This document shows, one piece after another, positions 9,557-16,799 of a DNA stretch of 64,000 bases. A program made the position numbers and the translations under genes. Every line of letters starts with the position of its first letter. Position 1 is the stretch's first letter. The notes beneath the pieces were generated by a model, which did not search any database, was not told the DNA's origin, and saw only the letters and a program-made list of their open reading frames with translations. The DNA is taken from assembly GCF_007833215.1 (NCBI RefSeq), contig NZ_CP042239.1, forward strand, positions 3,346,001 through 3,410,000, given 5' to 3'. Source of the stretch: Sphingomonas suaedae (GTDB taxonomy: Bacteria; Pseudomonadota; Alphaproteobacteria; Sphingomonadales; Sphingomonadaceae).

Positions 9557-10849
9557 ATGTCCGCCGATTCAGGCGACGCCGATAAAGTTCGGTCACCCGC
9601 GCCCGAGGTGGCCTATGCCGCCTTTGTCGAAACCAACCTGAAGCGAAACTATCGTGCCCATTTTGCCGACGGGATGCTGAGCTTCACCGGATTCCGACTG
9701 GTTTCGACACCCACATTCACCCCCGCCTTTCTACTGGCGCTCACTGGTTCGCCGACAATGGTCGGCGTTGGCATTTCACTGCTCCAGGCGGGCGCGATGC
9801 TCTCCCCGGTATTTGTCGCGGCAGCAATAGATCATCGCCGCCGCATTCTGCCTGCGGCGCTTTGGATCGGCCTGTTCATGCGGCTGGCGATCCTGGCGCT
9901 GGCCCTTGCCGGCTGGCTGCTGTCGGGTAGCGCGGCGATATTCGTCTCCTTTGCAGCGCTGATCCTGCTCGGATTGGGGATGGGCGGGCAGCGCGTCGCG
10001 TTCCAGACATTGCTCGGCAAGGTGATCCCGATCGACCGGCGGGGGCGACTTCAGGGCTGGCGCAATTTCTGTGGCGGGGTCGTCGCGGCACTGCTCTCGA
10101 TCGCGGCGGGCAGGTGGCTGCTCGGCGCCACTCCGACAAGCCATGACTATGCGGAGATTTTCCTTTTCACCTTCGCGCTCAGCAGTACAGGGCTGCTCAT
10201 CATCGCGATGACGATGCGCGAGCCTGAAGCGCCGACGGTACGACCGCGTCTCGGCTATCGCGCGCTGCTGCGGGATCTCCCAGTACATTTCGCAGACCTG
10301 CGCTTTCGTCGATTCTCGATCGTGGTCGCATGCAGCGCCATCGCGCGGGCCGCGTCGCCCTTCTATATCCTGCACGCCGGGCAGGTCGTGGGGATGGATG
10401 GGCAAGCGATCGGCATGCTCGCCCTGTGCTTCACCGGGGCCGAAACGCTGTTCAACCTGTTCTGGGGCAGGACCGGCGATTTGCGCGGCTATCGCGCCAC
10501 CTTTTTGCTTGCCCTGCTGCTTGGCATCGTCGCGACGCTGCTACTCGCACTCTCACGGGACTGGATTTGGACCTATCTCGCGTTTGCGGGGCTTGGTGCA
10601 TGCTATTCAGGACTGTCGCTGAGCCAGCAAACCATGGTTCTGGAACTCGGTCCGCGCGAAACGCTGGCGATGCGGCTCGGCCTTTCCAGCAGCATCGATG
10701 GCATCGTCTCCAGCCTTGGGCCGGGGCTGGCCGGATTGACCGCGCTGTGGTGCGGCTACGCGCCGCTGTTCGTCGTTTCGGCATCCCTGTTCGCGCTGGC
10801 ATTGTTTCCTCTTGCGAGGTTGGGCGGCGTTGAGCGACCACGGCGGTAA
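9557..10849 (+). CDS. Major facilitator superfamily transporter
   Basis: A 430-residue protein with about twelve predicted membrane helices. It has an MFS-type cytoplasmic loop after helix 2 (AAIDHRRRILPA) and a second repeat beginning near RRFSIVVACSAIARA. The central loop carries GKVIPIDRRGRLQGWRNF. It begins 9 bases after the CitMHS gene and is likely in the same transcript. The substrate is unknown; by context it may export or import an acid or an ester-derived product. It is the last recognisable chromosomal gene before the conjugative element. Confidence 0.82.
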   Translation: MSADSGDADKVRSPAPEVAYAAFVETNLKRNYRAHFADGMLSFTGFRLVSTPTFTPAFLLALTGSPTMVGVGISLLQAGAMLSPVFVAAAIDHRRRILPAALWIGLFMRLAILALALAGWLLSGSAAIFVSFAALILLGLGMGGQRVAFQTLLGKVIPIDRRGRLQGWRNFCGGVVAALLSIAAGRWLLGATPTSHDYAEIFLFTFALSSTGLLIIAMTMREPEAPTVRPRLGYRALLRDLPVHFADLRFRRFSIVVACSAIARAASPFYILHAGQVVGMDGQAIGMLALCFTGAETLFNLFWGRTGDLRGYRATFLLALLLGIVATLLLALSRDWIWTYLAFAGLGACYSGLSLSQQTMVLELGPRETLAMRLGLSSSIDGIVSSLGPGLAGLTALWCGYAPLFVVSASLFALALFPLARLGGVERPRR

Positions 10850-11152
10850 CAAGGATCTGGCCGCACAGGCCGCCTTTCGCCCTGCGGTTCGCTCTGACCG
10901 GTTTCGCAACTGCCCGATAGCCTGGTCATTGAGACCCTGCGCTCCGCAACGCATTACATGAACGACAAGCGGGACGTGGATCGGCGCGCAGCGGACAGTA
11001 GCGCTATTTGTTGCGCGCCGGAGCGTCGGGAAGGTTCCCATAATCAGTTGTAATCGCTACCGCTCAGAGCAGATGAATGAACGGCAGGTTCCGGGATCAC
11101 ACGAGATGAGGCGTTACGACCGAAGTTAGGGCGCGAAGCGGATCCAAACGCG
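10850..11152. other. Gene-free left edge of the conjugative element
   Basis: A 303-base stretch between the MFS gene and the stop of traA. No open frame with a recognisable product, no tRNA and no GTA gene fragment were seen. No direct repeat shared with the right edge near 33700-33860 was found by eye. The left end of the element must lie here or inside the adjacent intergenic sequence, but the exact attachment site could not be fixed. Confidence 0.4.
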
Positions 11153-14056
11153 TCATCGACCGATACCGCGGCCCCGGCCTCGCCCAAAGTCGATCCCGTG
11201 GTTAAATGCCAGCTCGGCACCCAGCTTCCGCCCGGTCTCAATTGTGATGCCAAGCTGAGCCTTGCGAGCCGAGAGGATGGATTCCATCTGCGGGTCGCGT
11301 TCAAGGCTTCGCGCCATTCCGGCCATTTCATTCTGCGCTGATTTTCGGCCTGCGAGATCTCCGGTCATGTAGGCGCGCTCGGCTTGCGCGTTGAGCTTGT
11401 TCCAGCGCTCGACAAACCGGTCGGCACGCAGCTTCGGATGCGTGCGTATCTCAGCTTCATGCTGCATCGCTTGCCTGGTGCGCGTGAAATCGCCACCCGC
11501 TGTCTCGCGAGCAAGCCCCCAGTCCTTTTTGTAGGCGGTCTCGAGATCGACCGAGGCATGCTCGGTGATCGTGTTCAGGTCCTTGCGCGCCGCGCGCAAT
11601 TCGTTCGCTTGGTCGGGGGTGGTGGCGTCGCCCTTGTCGAAGCTCTCGAAGATGCTGACCACCGCGCGGGCGTGCCGCTGGACGATATTCCTGCGCACCT
11701 GGCGGGCCTCTTCCTCGGTGGGTCTGGCTGACTCGAAAGGTCGTTCGACCGGAAGCCGCAGCCCCTCGAACATGCTACGCATCTTCCGGGGTACCTTGCG
11801 CGCCAGTTCGGCAATGCGCTGGCGAAACGTAATACCCCGCCGCTCAGCAAACTGGCGCTCGGGCTCGCCGGCATAGTCGCTCGCCATATCCTTGGCGCGG
11901 TCACGCGACAGCGTGCGGACAAGCCTGCCCTGATCCGCGAAGTCATCCTGCCCATAGTGCAGATCGACGTGATCGCGATGGCGTGACATCGCGACATATG
12001 TTGAGTGGCTATCCATGCCCGGTGTCGCCAGCACATGGGTGCGATCGACCGTCATCCCCTGCGCCTTATGGATCGTGGCGGCGTAGCCATGATCGATCTG
12101 CGCATAGTCCTTGATATCGAACGCGATCGCCCGGCCATCGTCCAGCTGCACCGCCATGCGAACTTGGCTCGTGCTCTCCACAGTGCCCAGCGTCCCATTC
12201 TTTACGCCCAAATCGCGCTCGTTCTTGAGGAACATGATGCGGTCCCCGGCCGCAAAGTTTCGCGTCCCCCGCTCGGTGGCGAGCGTGACATCTTCGCCGA
12301 GCGCCTCTGCCAAGCGCAACCGATCTCGCGCTGCCGTATTGAGCGCCTGCACCTCGTCGCGCGTGTGGGTGAGAATGATGCGCGAGGCATCTGGATTGGC
12401 GGCGCGATCGCGAGCCCAGCGATCGATCAGCGCGTTGCGCGCATCCTCACGGGTCGGGGCGGCGTGCACGGCGTCATGTTCGCCATACGCCTGGATCGCT
12501 TCGACGGTCCGGCCGGTAGCAAGGTGCCGGGTGGCATCGCGCTGCCAGTCCTCGTGCTGGCGACGAACCTCGGTGATCTCGACGCTGCCATGCCGCTCGG
12601 CAATCGAGCGGAACGCAGCACCCGCCTCGATCGCCTGTAGCTGCTCGGGATCTCCCACCAGCACGACCTTCGCGCCGCGCTTGGCGGCTTCTGATATGAC
12701 ACGCTCCATCTGACGTGAGCCGATCATCCCGGCCTCGTCGATCACCAGCACATGGTTTGAGGTGAGCGGGTCCCTCCCCTGCCCCCATTGATGCTCGAGC
12801 GACGCAATGGTGCGCGAGGCGATGCCCGATCCGCTTTCGAGATTTTCAGCAGCGATGCCCGACAATGCCAGGCCCTGAACTTCGAGCCCGGCCTGCTCCC
12901 AGGCATCGCGCGCAATGCCCAGCATCGCCGATTTGCCGGTGCCAGCGTAGCCTACGACAATAGCAAGGGCTTGGGGGCGTACTATATGCCTGAGAGCGGT
13001 CTGCTGTTCGCCCCCGAGAACAAGGCCGTTACTCCCGGCGGCGATGACGGCCTTGTTCAGCATCGTCGTCGGGAGACCATGGCTTTCACGATCAGCCAGC
13101 CGTTCGGCGCCGCGCATCAGGCGCTGCTCCACGTCGATCATGGCGCGGGATGTGAACCGATCCTCGCCGCGCCCGTCCTTGCCCAGCGCAACCAGGTCCG
13201 GTAACGCGCGAACCGCGCCTATAGCTTGGTCGAATTGCTCTTTGCCGTCGCTGTGCCGGTGGATGAACCGCGCAAGATCCCGCGTGGTGAAAGTCGCTTG
13301 GCTGTGCGTGATCGCGTCGAGCGCGATGTTTGGGTTGGCGATGATCTTGTCGCCGTTCGAGCGCGCAATTTCCAGGTGCTCAGCGGCGCGCTCGGACTCC
13401 AACCCTTGCGCCGCCATGCGCGATGCAGCCGGGCCGATCTTGTACTGTGGCTCGAGGTCGATCCCCTGCGCTTCCAATGACCGGTGATCGATCCGTGCAT
13501 CGATATCGAGTTCGGCAAGCCGCTGATTGACGTGCTCGCTCCAGCGCTCGCGCCACTTCTCCAGGAGGTCGGTGCGGTTCCAGTCGCGGTTCTTCTTACC
13601 GAACCCGTCCTCGCAAACGTCGCGCATCGTCAGCATCACATGCGCGTGTGGCTTTGCCAGACCATCAGCGCCGATATCCCAATGCACATTGAGATCGGCG
13701 ATCATGCCGCGATCGACGAACTCGTCGCGCACAAAGTCTCGGGCCAGCTCGATGCCCTGCTCCTTGGTCATTTCGCGGGGAATCGCGAACTCGATCTCGC
13801 GGGCGAGCTGCGCGTCCTTGCGCAGCTCCGCCGCCTCAACCTCGTTCCAGAGGCGCTCGCGATCGGAGAGGTGCTCGGGCGCTCGGTCCGGCAGCATCAC
13901 CTCGGAGTGCACGACGCCAGCCTTGTTGGAAAAGTCATGATGCCGGTCGAGCCGCTGATCGTGCAGCCGGGAAGCGGAGCGATAGGCAGCAGACGCCAGC
14001 GCCGATGATCCAGCAGCACGCGAGATGACCTTGGCCGAGAAATGGTAGATCGCCAT
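11153..14056 (-). CDS. traA: Ti-type conjugative relaxase TraA
   Basis: A 967-residue relaxase-helicase of the MobA/MobL (MOBQ) type. The N-terminus MAIYHFSAKVISRAAG has the catalytic Tyr region (SALASAAYRSASRLHDQR), and the HUH metal site is HAHVMLT near residue 150. A RecD-like helicase follows, with Walker A GYAGTGKSAML and Walker B LVIDEAGMIG. The C-terminus ends in the typical arginine-glycine tail. The start at 14056 gives the canonical N-terminus; the frame runs further upstream through oriT but has no coding support. The protein nicks oriT and unwinds the transferred strand. It is divergent from traC across a 171-base oriT gap, as on Agrobacterium Ti plasmids. Confidence 0.95.
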   Translation of the reverse strand: MAIYHFSAKVISRAAGSSALASAAYRSASRLHDQRLDRHHDFSNKAGVVHSEVMLPDRAPEHLSDRERLWNEVEAAELRKDAQLAREIEFAIPREMTKEQGIELARDFVRDEFVDRGMIADLNVHWDIGADGLAKPHAHVMLTMRDVCEDGFGKKNRDWNRTDLLEKWRERWSEHVNQRLAELDIDARIDHRSLEAQGIDLEPQYKIGPAASRMAAQGLESERAAEHLEIARSNGDKIIANPNIALDAITHSQATFTTRDLARFIHRHSDGKEQFDQAIGAVRALPDLVALGKDGRGEDRFTSRAMIDVEQRLMRGAERLADRESHGLPTTMLNKAVIAAGSNGLVLGGEQQTALRHIVRPQALAIVVGYAGTGKSAMLGIARDAWEQAGLEVQGLALSGIAAENLESGSGIASRTIASLEHQWGQGRDPLTSNHVLVIDEAGMIGSRQMERVISEAAKRGAKVVLVGDPEQLQAIEAGAAFRSIAERHGSVEITEVRRQHEDWQRDATRHLATGRTVEAIQAYGEHDAVHAAPTREDARNALIDRWARDRAANPDASRIILTHTRDEVQALNTAARDRLRLAEALGEDVTLATERGTRNFAAGDRIMFLKNERDLGVKNGTLGTVESTSQVRMAVQLDDGRAIAFDIKDYAQIDHGYAATIHKAQGMTVDRTHVLATPGMDSHSTYVAMSRHRDHVDLHYGQDDFADQGRLVRTLSRDRAKDMASDYAGEPERQFAERRGITFRQRIAELARKVPRKMRSMFEGLRLPVERPFESARPTEEEARQVRRNIVQRHARAVVSIFESFDKGDATTPDQANELRAARKDLNTITEHASVDLETAYKKDWGLARETAGGDFTRTRQAMQHEAEIRTHPKLRADRFVERWNKLNAQAERAYMTGDLAGRKSAQNEMAGMARSLERDPQMESILSARKAQLGITIETGRKLGAELAFNHGIDFGRGRGRGIGR

Positions 14057-14085
14057 GACGGCAATCCACTTACACTTACACGAGC

Positions 14086-14115
14086 ACGTCGGCACGACGT
14101 ATAAGCGCGCCCTCA
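14086..14115. other. oriT: Origin of transfer (oriT), RSF1010/pTi type
   Basis: The perfect inverted repeat ACGTCG-gca-CGACGT (14086-14100) is followed directly by TAAGCGCGCCCTC (14102-14114). This reproduces the RSF1010/pTi nick region, where a short inverted repeat is followed by a YGCGCCCT core. It lies in the traA-traC divergent gap, the same place as the Ti plasmid oriT. The relaxase TraA encoded at its left should cut here. Identification is by motif and position; the exact nick base is not determined. Confidence 0.8.
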
Positions 14116-14227
14116 AAAGAATTAATCTTTCTCGGGAAATAGTTGTCCCAAGATATTTCACGACGTTTGCGCTGATCGACGCAGTACCTAACTGATACAT
14201 TCCACAATGACAATTGAGGAAGGTGTC

Positions 14228-14548
14228 ATGCGCAAACCCCGTGACTATGATTCGGAACTGAAGGCGCTCGACGAGAAGGCAAAGCTGCTCAAGGAGCGGC
14301 GGCTGCGCCAACTCGGCGAGCTGGTGGTGGCGACCGGCGCGGACGGGCTGCCGGTCGAGCAACTGGCAGGCGTTCTGCTCGCCGCGGTCGAGACCAATGA
14401 TGCGGCGACAAAGGAGGACTGGCGCAAGCGCGGCGCGACCTTCTTTCAAGGCTCACGTAAGGCTCGCGGACGCGCTGGCGGCGACGCGCGCGGCGCTTCG
14501 GCGAGCGACGGCAATGCGCAATCGACACAGCGCCAGAATCGCGCGTGA
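14228..14548 (+). CDS. traC: Conjugal transfer protein TraC
   Basis: A 106-residue charged protein that should act as an accessory factor of the relaxosome at oriT. It begins MRKPRDYDSELKALDEKAKL, a coiled-coil-rich opening like Ti-plasmid TraC, followed by RRLRQLGELVVATGADGLP. GAGGAAGG lies just before the ATG at 14228; an in-frame codon 21 bases upstream is less well placed. Its 3' end overlaps traD by 35 bases. The basic, glycine-rich tail is unusual and may bind DNA. Confidence 0.8.
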   Translation: MRKPRDYDSELKALDEKAKLLKERRLRQLGELVVATGADGLPVEQLAGVLLAAVETNDAATKEDWRKRGATFFQGSRKARGRAGGDARGASASDGNAQSTQRQNRA

Positions 14549-14795
14549 GGACAAGCGGGATTGGGTCGTGAAGCGCCGCGAACGAACGCGCCAGCTCATC
14601 GAGCTTGGCGGTCTCGTCGCCAAGGCAGGACTCATCGACCTAACCGACGATGATCGCGCGGTGATCTTCGGGTTGCTGGTCGAGGCCGCAGCCAGGTTGC
14701 GCAGCGAGGATCGGGACAACGCCCTGCTGCTTTGGAGGCGGCGCGGCAGGCGCGCATATGAGGCGCTTGCCCCCGAACGTGAACCCCGCCCATAG
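14514..14795 (+). CDS. traD: Conjugal transfer protein TraD (Ti type)
   Basis: A 93-residue small protein containing the Ti-type TraD core ERTRQLIELGGLVAKAGLIDL and DDDRAVIFGLLVEAA. It begins at ATG 14514 inside the end of traC, so translation is likely coupled. On Ti plasmids traC, traD and the coupling-protein gene traG follow one another. Here traG is missing and a 52-codon gene follows instead. The function is accessory to DNA processing or transfer and poorly defined. Confidence 0.85.
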   Translation: MRNRHSARIAREDKRDWVVKRRERTRQLIELGGLVAKAGLIDLTDDDRAVIFGLLVEAAARLRSEDRDNALLLWRRRGRRAYEALAPEREPRP

Positions 14796-14802
14796 CCCGC
14801 CG

Positions 14803-14961
14803 ATGACCGAAGACCTCGAAGCCACCATTCTCGCCTTCCTCAAGCGCGCACCGGAATGGGTCCGCCGCGATCTGACAGCGAAGGACCAGAGCGCCCGCAC
14901 GCAAGCGGAAGAAGCGTTCGCAGCGATACTGGCAGACGCGCTGCGGCGTGCGGAGACCTGA
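14803..14961 (+). CDS. Small hypothetical protein after traD
   Basis: A 52-residue protein starting MTEDLEATILAFLKRAPEW, with an amphipathic helical pattern and no cysteines or membrane segment. It begins 7 bases after the traD stop in the same direction. Small proteins with an APEWVRRDL-like core occur in sphingomonad genomes, often on mobile elements. No function is known, and the family assignment is not certain. Confidence 0.5.
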   Translation: MTEDLEATILAFLKRAPEWVRRDLTAKDQSARTQAEEAFAAILADALRRAET

Positions 14962-15038
14962 AGAGATCGCAGCGCCGGTTTGACATCGCATCGGCAAAGT
15001 CGCACGCACGCTCGAATACATCCAAAATGGAGCAAAGC

Positions 15039-15533
15039 GTGACCGAAGAGAACGCCCCCAATCTCGTCGAGCTTGCAACCGAACTGACGATTGCCTGGCT
15101 CGGCAATCCCAACAATCGCGCGACGGCCGACGAAGTGCCGGCATTCCTTCAAAAGATGTACGCCACGGTCAGCGAATTGTCGGGCGGTGCTGCGATCGCG
15201 GAGAGCGATGAGCCTGTCGCCGAAGAGCACTCCCCGGCAGTCACGGTTCGCAAATCCCTGGCGTCAAAGGATCACATCATTTCGATGATCGACGGCAAGC
15301 CGTACAAGACGCTGCGTCGGCATCTCTCGACGCATGGGTTAACGCCCGAAGAGTATCGCGCGCGCTATAATCTGAAGCCGGATTATCCGATGGTCGCCGA
15401 GAGCTATTCGGAGCAACGCCGCGCGATGGCGAAGAAGATCGGGCTCGGCAACAAGGGCCGCGCGGCGAAGGCTGCAACTCCGGCTCCGGCGCCCGCGCCC
15501 AAGCGCGCACCGCGCGCCTCCAAACCGGCCTGA
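15039..15533 (+). CDS. MucR/Ros-type regulator with altered zinc finger
   Basis: A 164-residue transcription factor of the MucR/Ros family. The core TLRRHLSTHGLTPEEYRARY followed by MVAESYSEQRRAMAKKIGLG matches the family. The zinc-finger cysteine is replaced: the family motif (VCLEDGKK in the second MucR of this window) reads SMIDGKPY here. The C-terminus is an Ala/Pro/Lys-rich tail. GTG 15039 is preferred because GGAG lies six bases before it; ATG 15027 lacks such a site. Ros-type repressors commonly control transfer genes and exopolysaccharide, so it may regulate the conjugative element. Confidence 0.85.
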   Translation: MTEENAPNLVELATELTIAWLGNPNNRATADEVPAFLQKMYATVSELSGGAAIAESDEPVAEEHSPAVTVRKSLASKDHIISMIDGKPYKTLRRHLSTHGLTPEEYRARYNLKPDYPMVAESYSEQRRAMAKKIGLGNKGRAAKAATPAPAPAPKRAPRASKPA

Positions 15534-15552
15534 ATTCGCGAGCGCCGCGCGA

Positions 15553-16455
15553 TCAGTCGCGCGGCGCGAGCCGCCGTTCGCAGACATCGCGAACGGTCTT
15601 TCGCAAAAGCTCAATACGCTCGGCGATCCAGTCCAGCTCCTCGGGCGTGATCTTGTAGTGCGCCGAGTAGCGGGCGTTCACATAGGCCTGCTGCAGCAAC
15701 TCAAAGCATCGCCGCGCAAACTTAGTGTCGCGCGGCCAAACGGCGATCAGTTCGTGAACCAACGGCTCCGCCTGCGCGCGAAGGAAATTCAGCTTGTGCG
15801 ATTTCGGACTGTAGAGCGTCAGGGTTAGCAACAGGCAATGATATAGCTGTTCGGTGGTCTGATGAAGATCGAACGCCGCCTGCTTTGCATACCCCCGCTC
15901 GATGGCGGTACGCGCTAGATCAAATCGCATCTCTGCGTTTGAAAACCACTCGTCAAAATACTTTTGCGCTTCCGCCCGCACAGCCTCTTCTGTCATCGGC
16001 TTCGGCGTGGCGAATGGATGCCCTTCAGCCTCGTAGAGGACCACGCCCTGCTCGGTTGCGTCGATGAAGAATGGGCGACCACGCATCAGCTGGTCGTTCA
16101 CGTCTGCAAGGCTGTGAACGATGAATGTGACGGGCGCGCTGATCCGCTTGGAGATCGTCACCTCGCGGACAAAATGGTCGTCCGCCTTGGCCCAATATTC
16201 CACCGGGTCGGTGAGCCGATCATCGCTTACCACAACGAGGATATCGTAATCGGAGTAATAGCCCCCGACCGGGTCCTCGACCCAGTCGCCGCGCGCGTAA
16301 GAGCCGTAGAGGATCACCTTGAGGATGCGCCCCTGCTTCTTCCACTTCTGGGTGGCGAGCGCGGTCGCGTCCTCGAACTCGGCGAAGAGTATCTGCACGA
16401 TGCGTTCGAGATCGCGGCGCTTGCGGTCCGGGAGATGATCGAGGTCGGTCCTCAT
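15553..16455 (-). CDS. MNT nucleotidyltransferase-HEPN fusion protein
   Basis: A 300-residue two-domain protein. The N-terminal half is a minimal nucleotidyltransferase with GSYARGDW and DYDILVV (GS...DxD active site) near residues 50-75. The C-terminal half is an all-helical HEPN domain with ERGYAKQAAFDLHQTTEQLYH and a terminal ARYSAHYKI. In two-gene MNT/HEPN systems the HEPN protein is an RNase toxin that the nucleotidyltransferase silences by AMPylation. Here both are one polypeptide, so it may be a self-contained stress or defence factor, or a nucleotide-transfer enzyme. It lies on the accessory part of the element, convergent with mucR. Confidence 0.82.
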   Translation of the reverse strand: MRTDLDHLPDRKRRDLERIVQILFAEFEDATALATQKWKKQGRILKVILYGSYARGDWVEDPVGGYYSDYDILVVVSDDRLTDPVEYWAKADDHFVREVTISKRISAPVTFIVHSLADVNDQLMRGRPFFIDATEQGVVLYEAEGHPFATPKPMTEEAVRAEAQKYFDEWFSNAEMRFDLARTAIERGYAKQAAFDLHQTTEQLYHCLLLTLTLYSPKSHKLNFLRAQAEPLVHELIAVWPRDTKFARRCFELLQQAYVNARYSAHYKITPEELDWIAERIELLRKTVRDVCERRLAPRD

Positions 16456-16508
16456 AGTTCCTTCCTAGCGAGCGAGCGCCCGTGCGCAAACACGGACGCT
16501 CGATAGAA

Positions 16509-16745
16509 TTACCGGAAACGCCACCAGCGTCTGTGCTGCCGGTTCATGCGGCGGGCAATGCTCACGAGCGCCTTCGCAATCTCCCGCTCGACTTGCCCGG
16601 CAGTAAGGCCGGTGCGCTCGGCGATCTCGACATAGCTCAGGTCGTCGAGCCGGGCGGCGAGGAAGATTTCGCGCTGCAACCGGGGCAGCTTGCGAGCGAC
16701 CCGTTCGATCCGCTTGGTGGTTTCTGGATCGGGATCATCGGTCAT
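16509..16745 (-). CDS. Sigma-70 region 4-like HTH protein
   Basis: A 78-residue protein consisting almost only of a sigma-factor region 4 helix-turn-helix: LPRLQREIFLAARLDDLSYV then IAERTGLTAGQVEREIAKAL. The ATG at 16745 has GGAGG five bases before it, so this start is preferred over a codon 15 bases upstream. No region 2 is present, so it cannot be a complete sigma factor. It probably binds DNA or the RNA polymerase flap as an accessory regulator. It lies just downstream of parB on the same strand. Confidence 0.75.
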   Translation of the reverse strand: MTDDPDPETTKRIERVARKLPRLQREIFLAARLDDLSYVEIAERTGLTAGQVEREIAKALVSIARRMNRQHRRWWRFR

Positions 16746-16799
16746 GATGTCCTCCAGCAAAAGGAAGGGAAGTCTGGCGGCGCGGTGGCCGCCAGACAG

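Noticed and set aside
10850..11152. Search for an attachment site or GTA 5' remnant at the left element edge
   Set aside because: No direct repeat with the right edge, tRNA or GTA gene fragment was found by eye.
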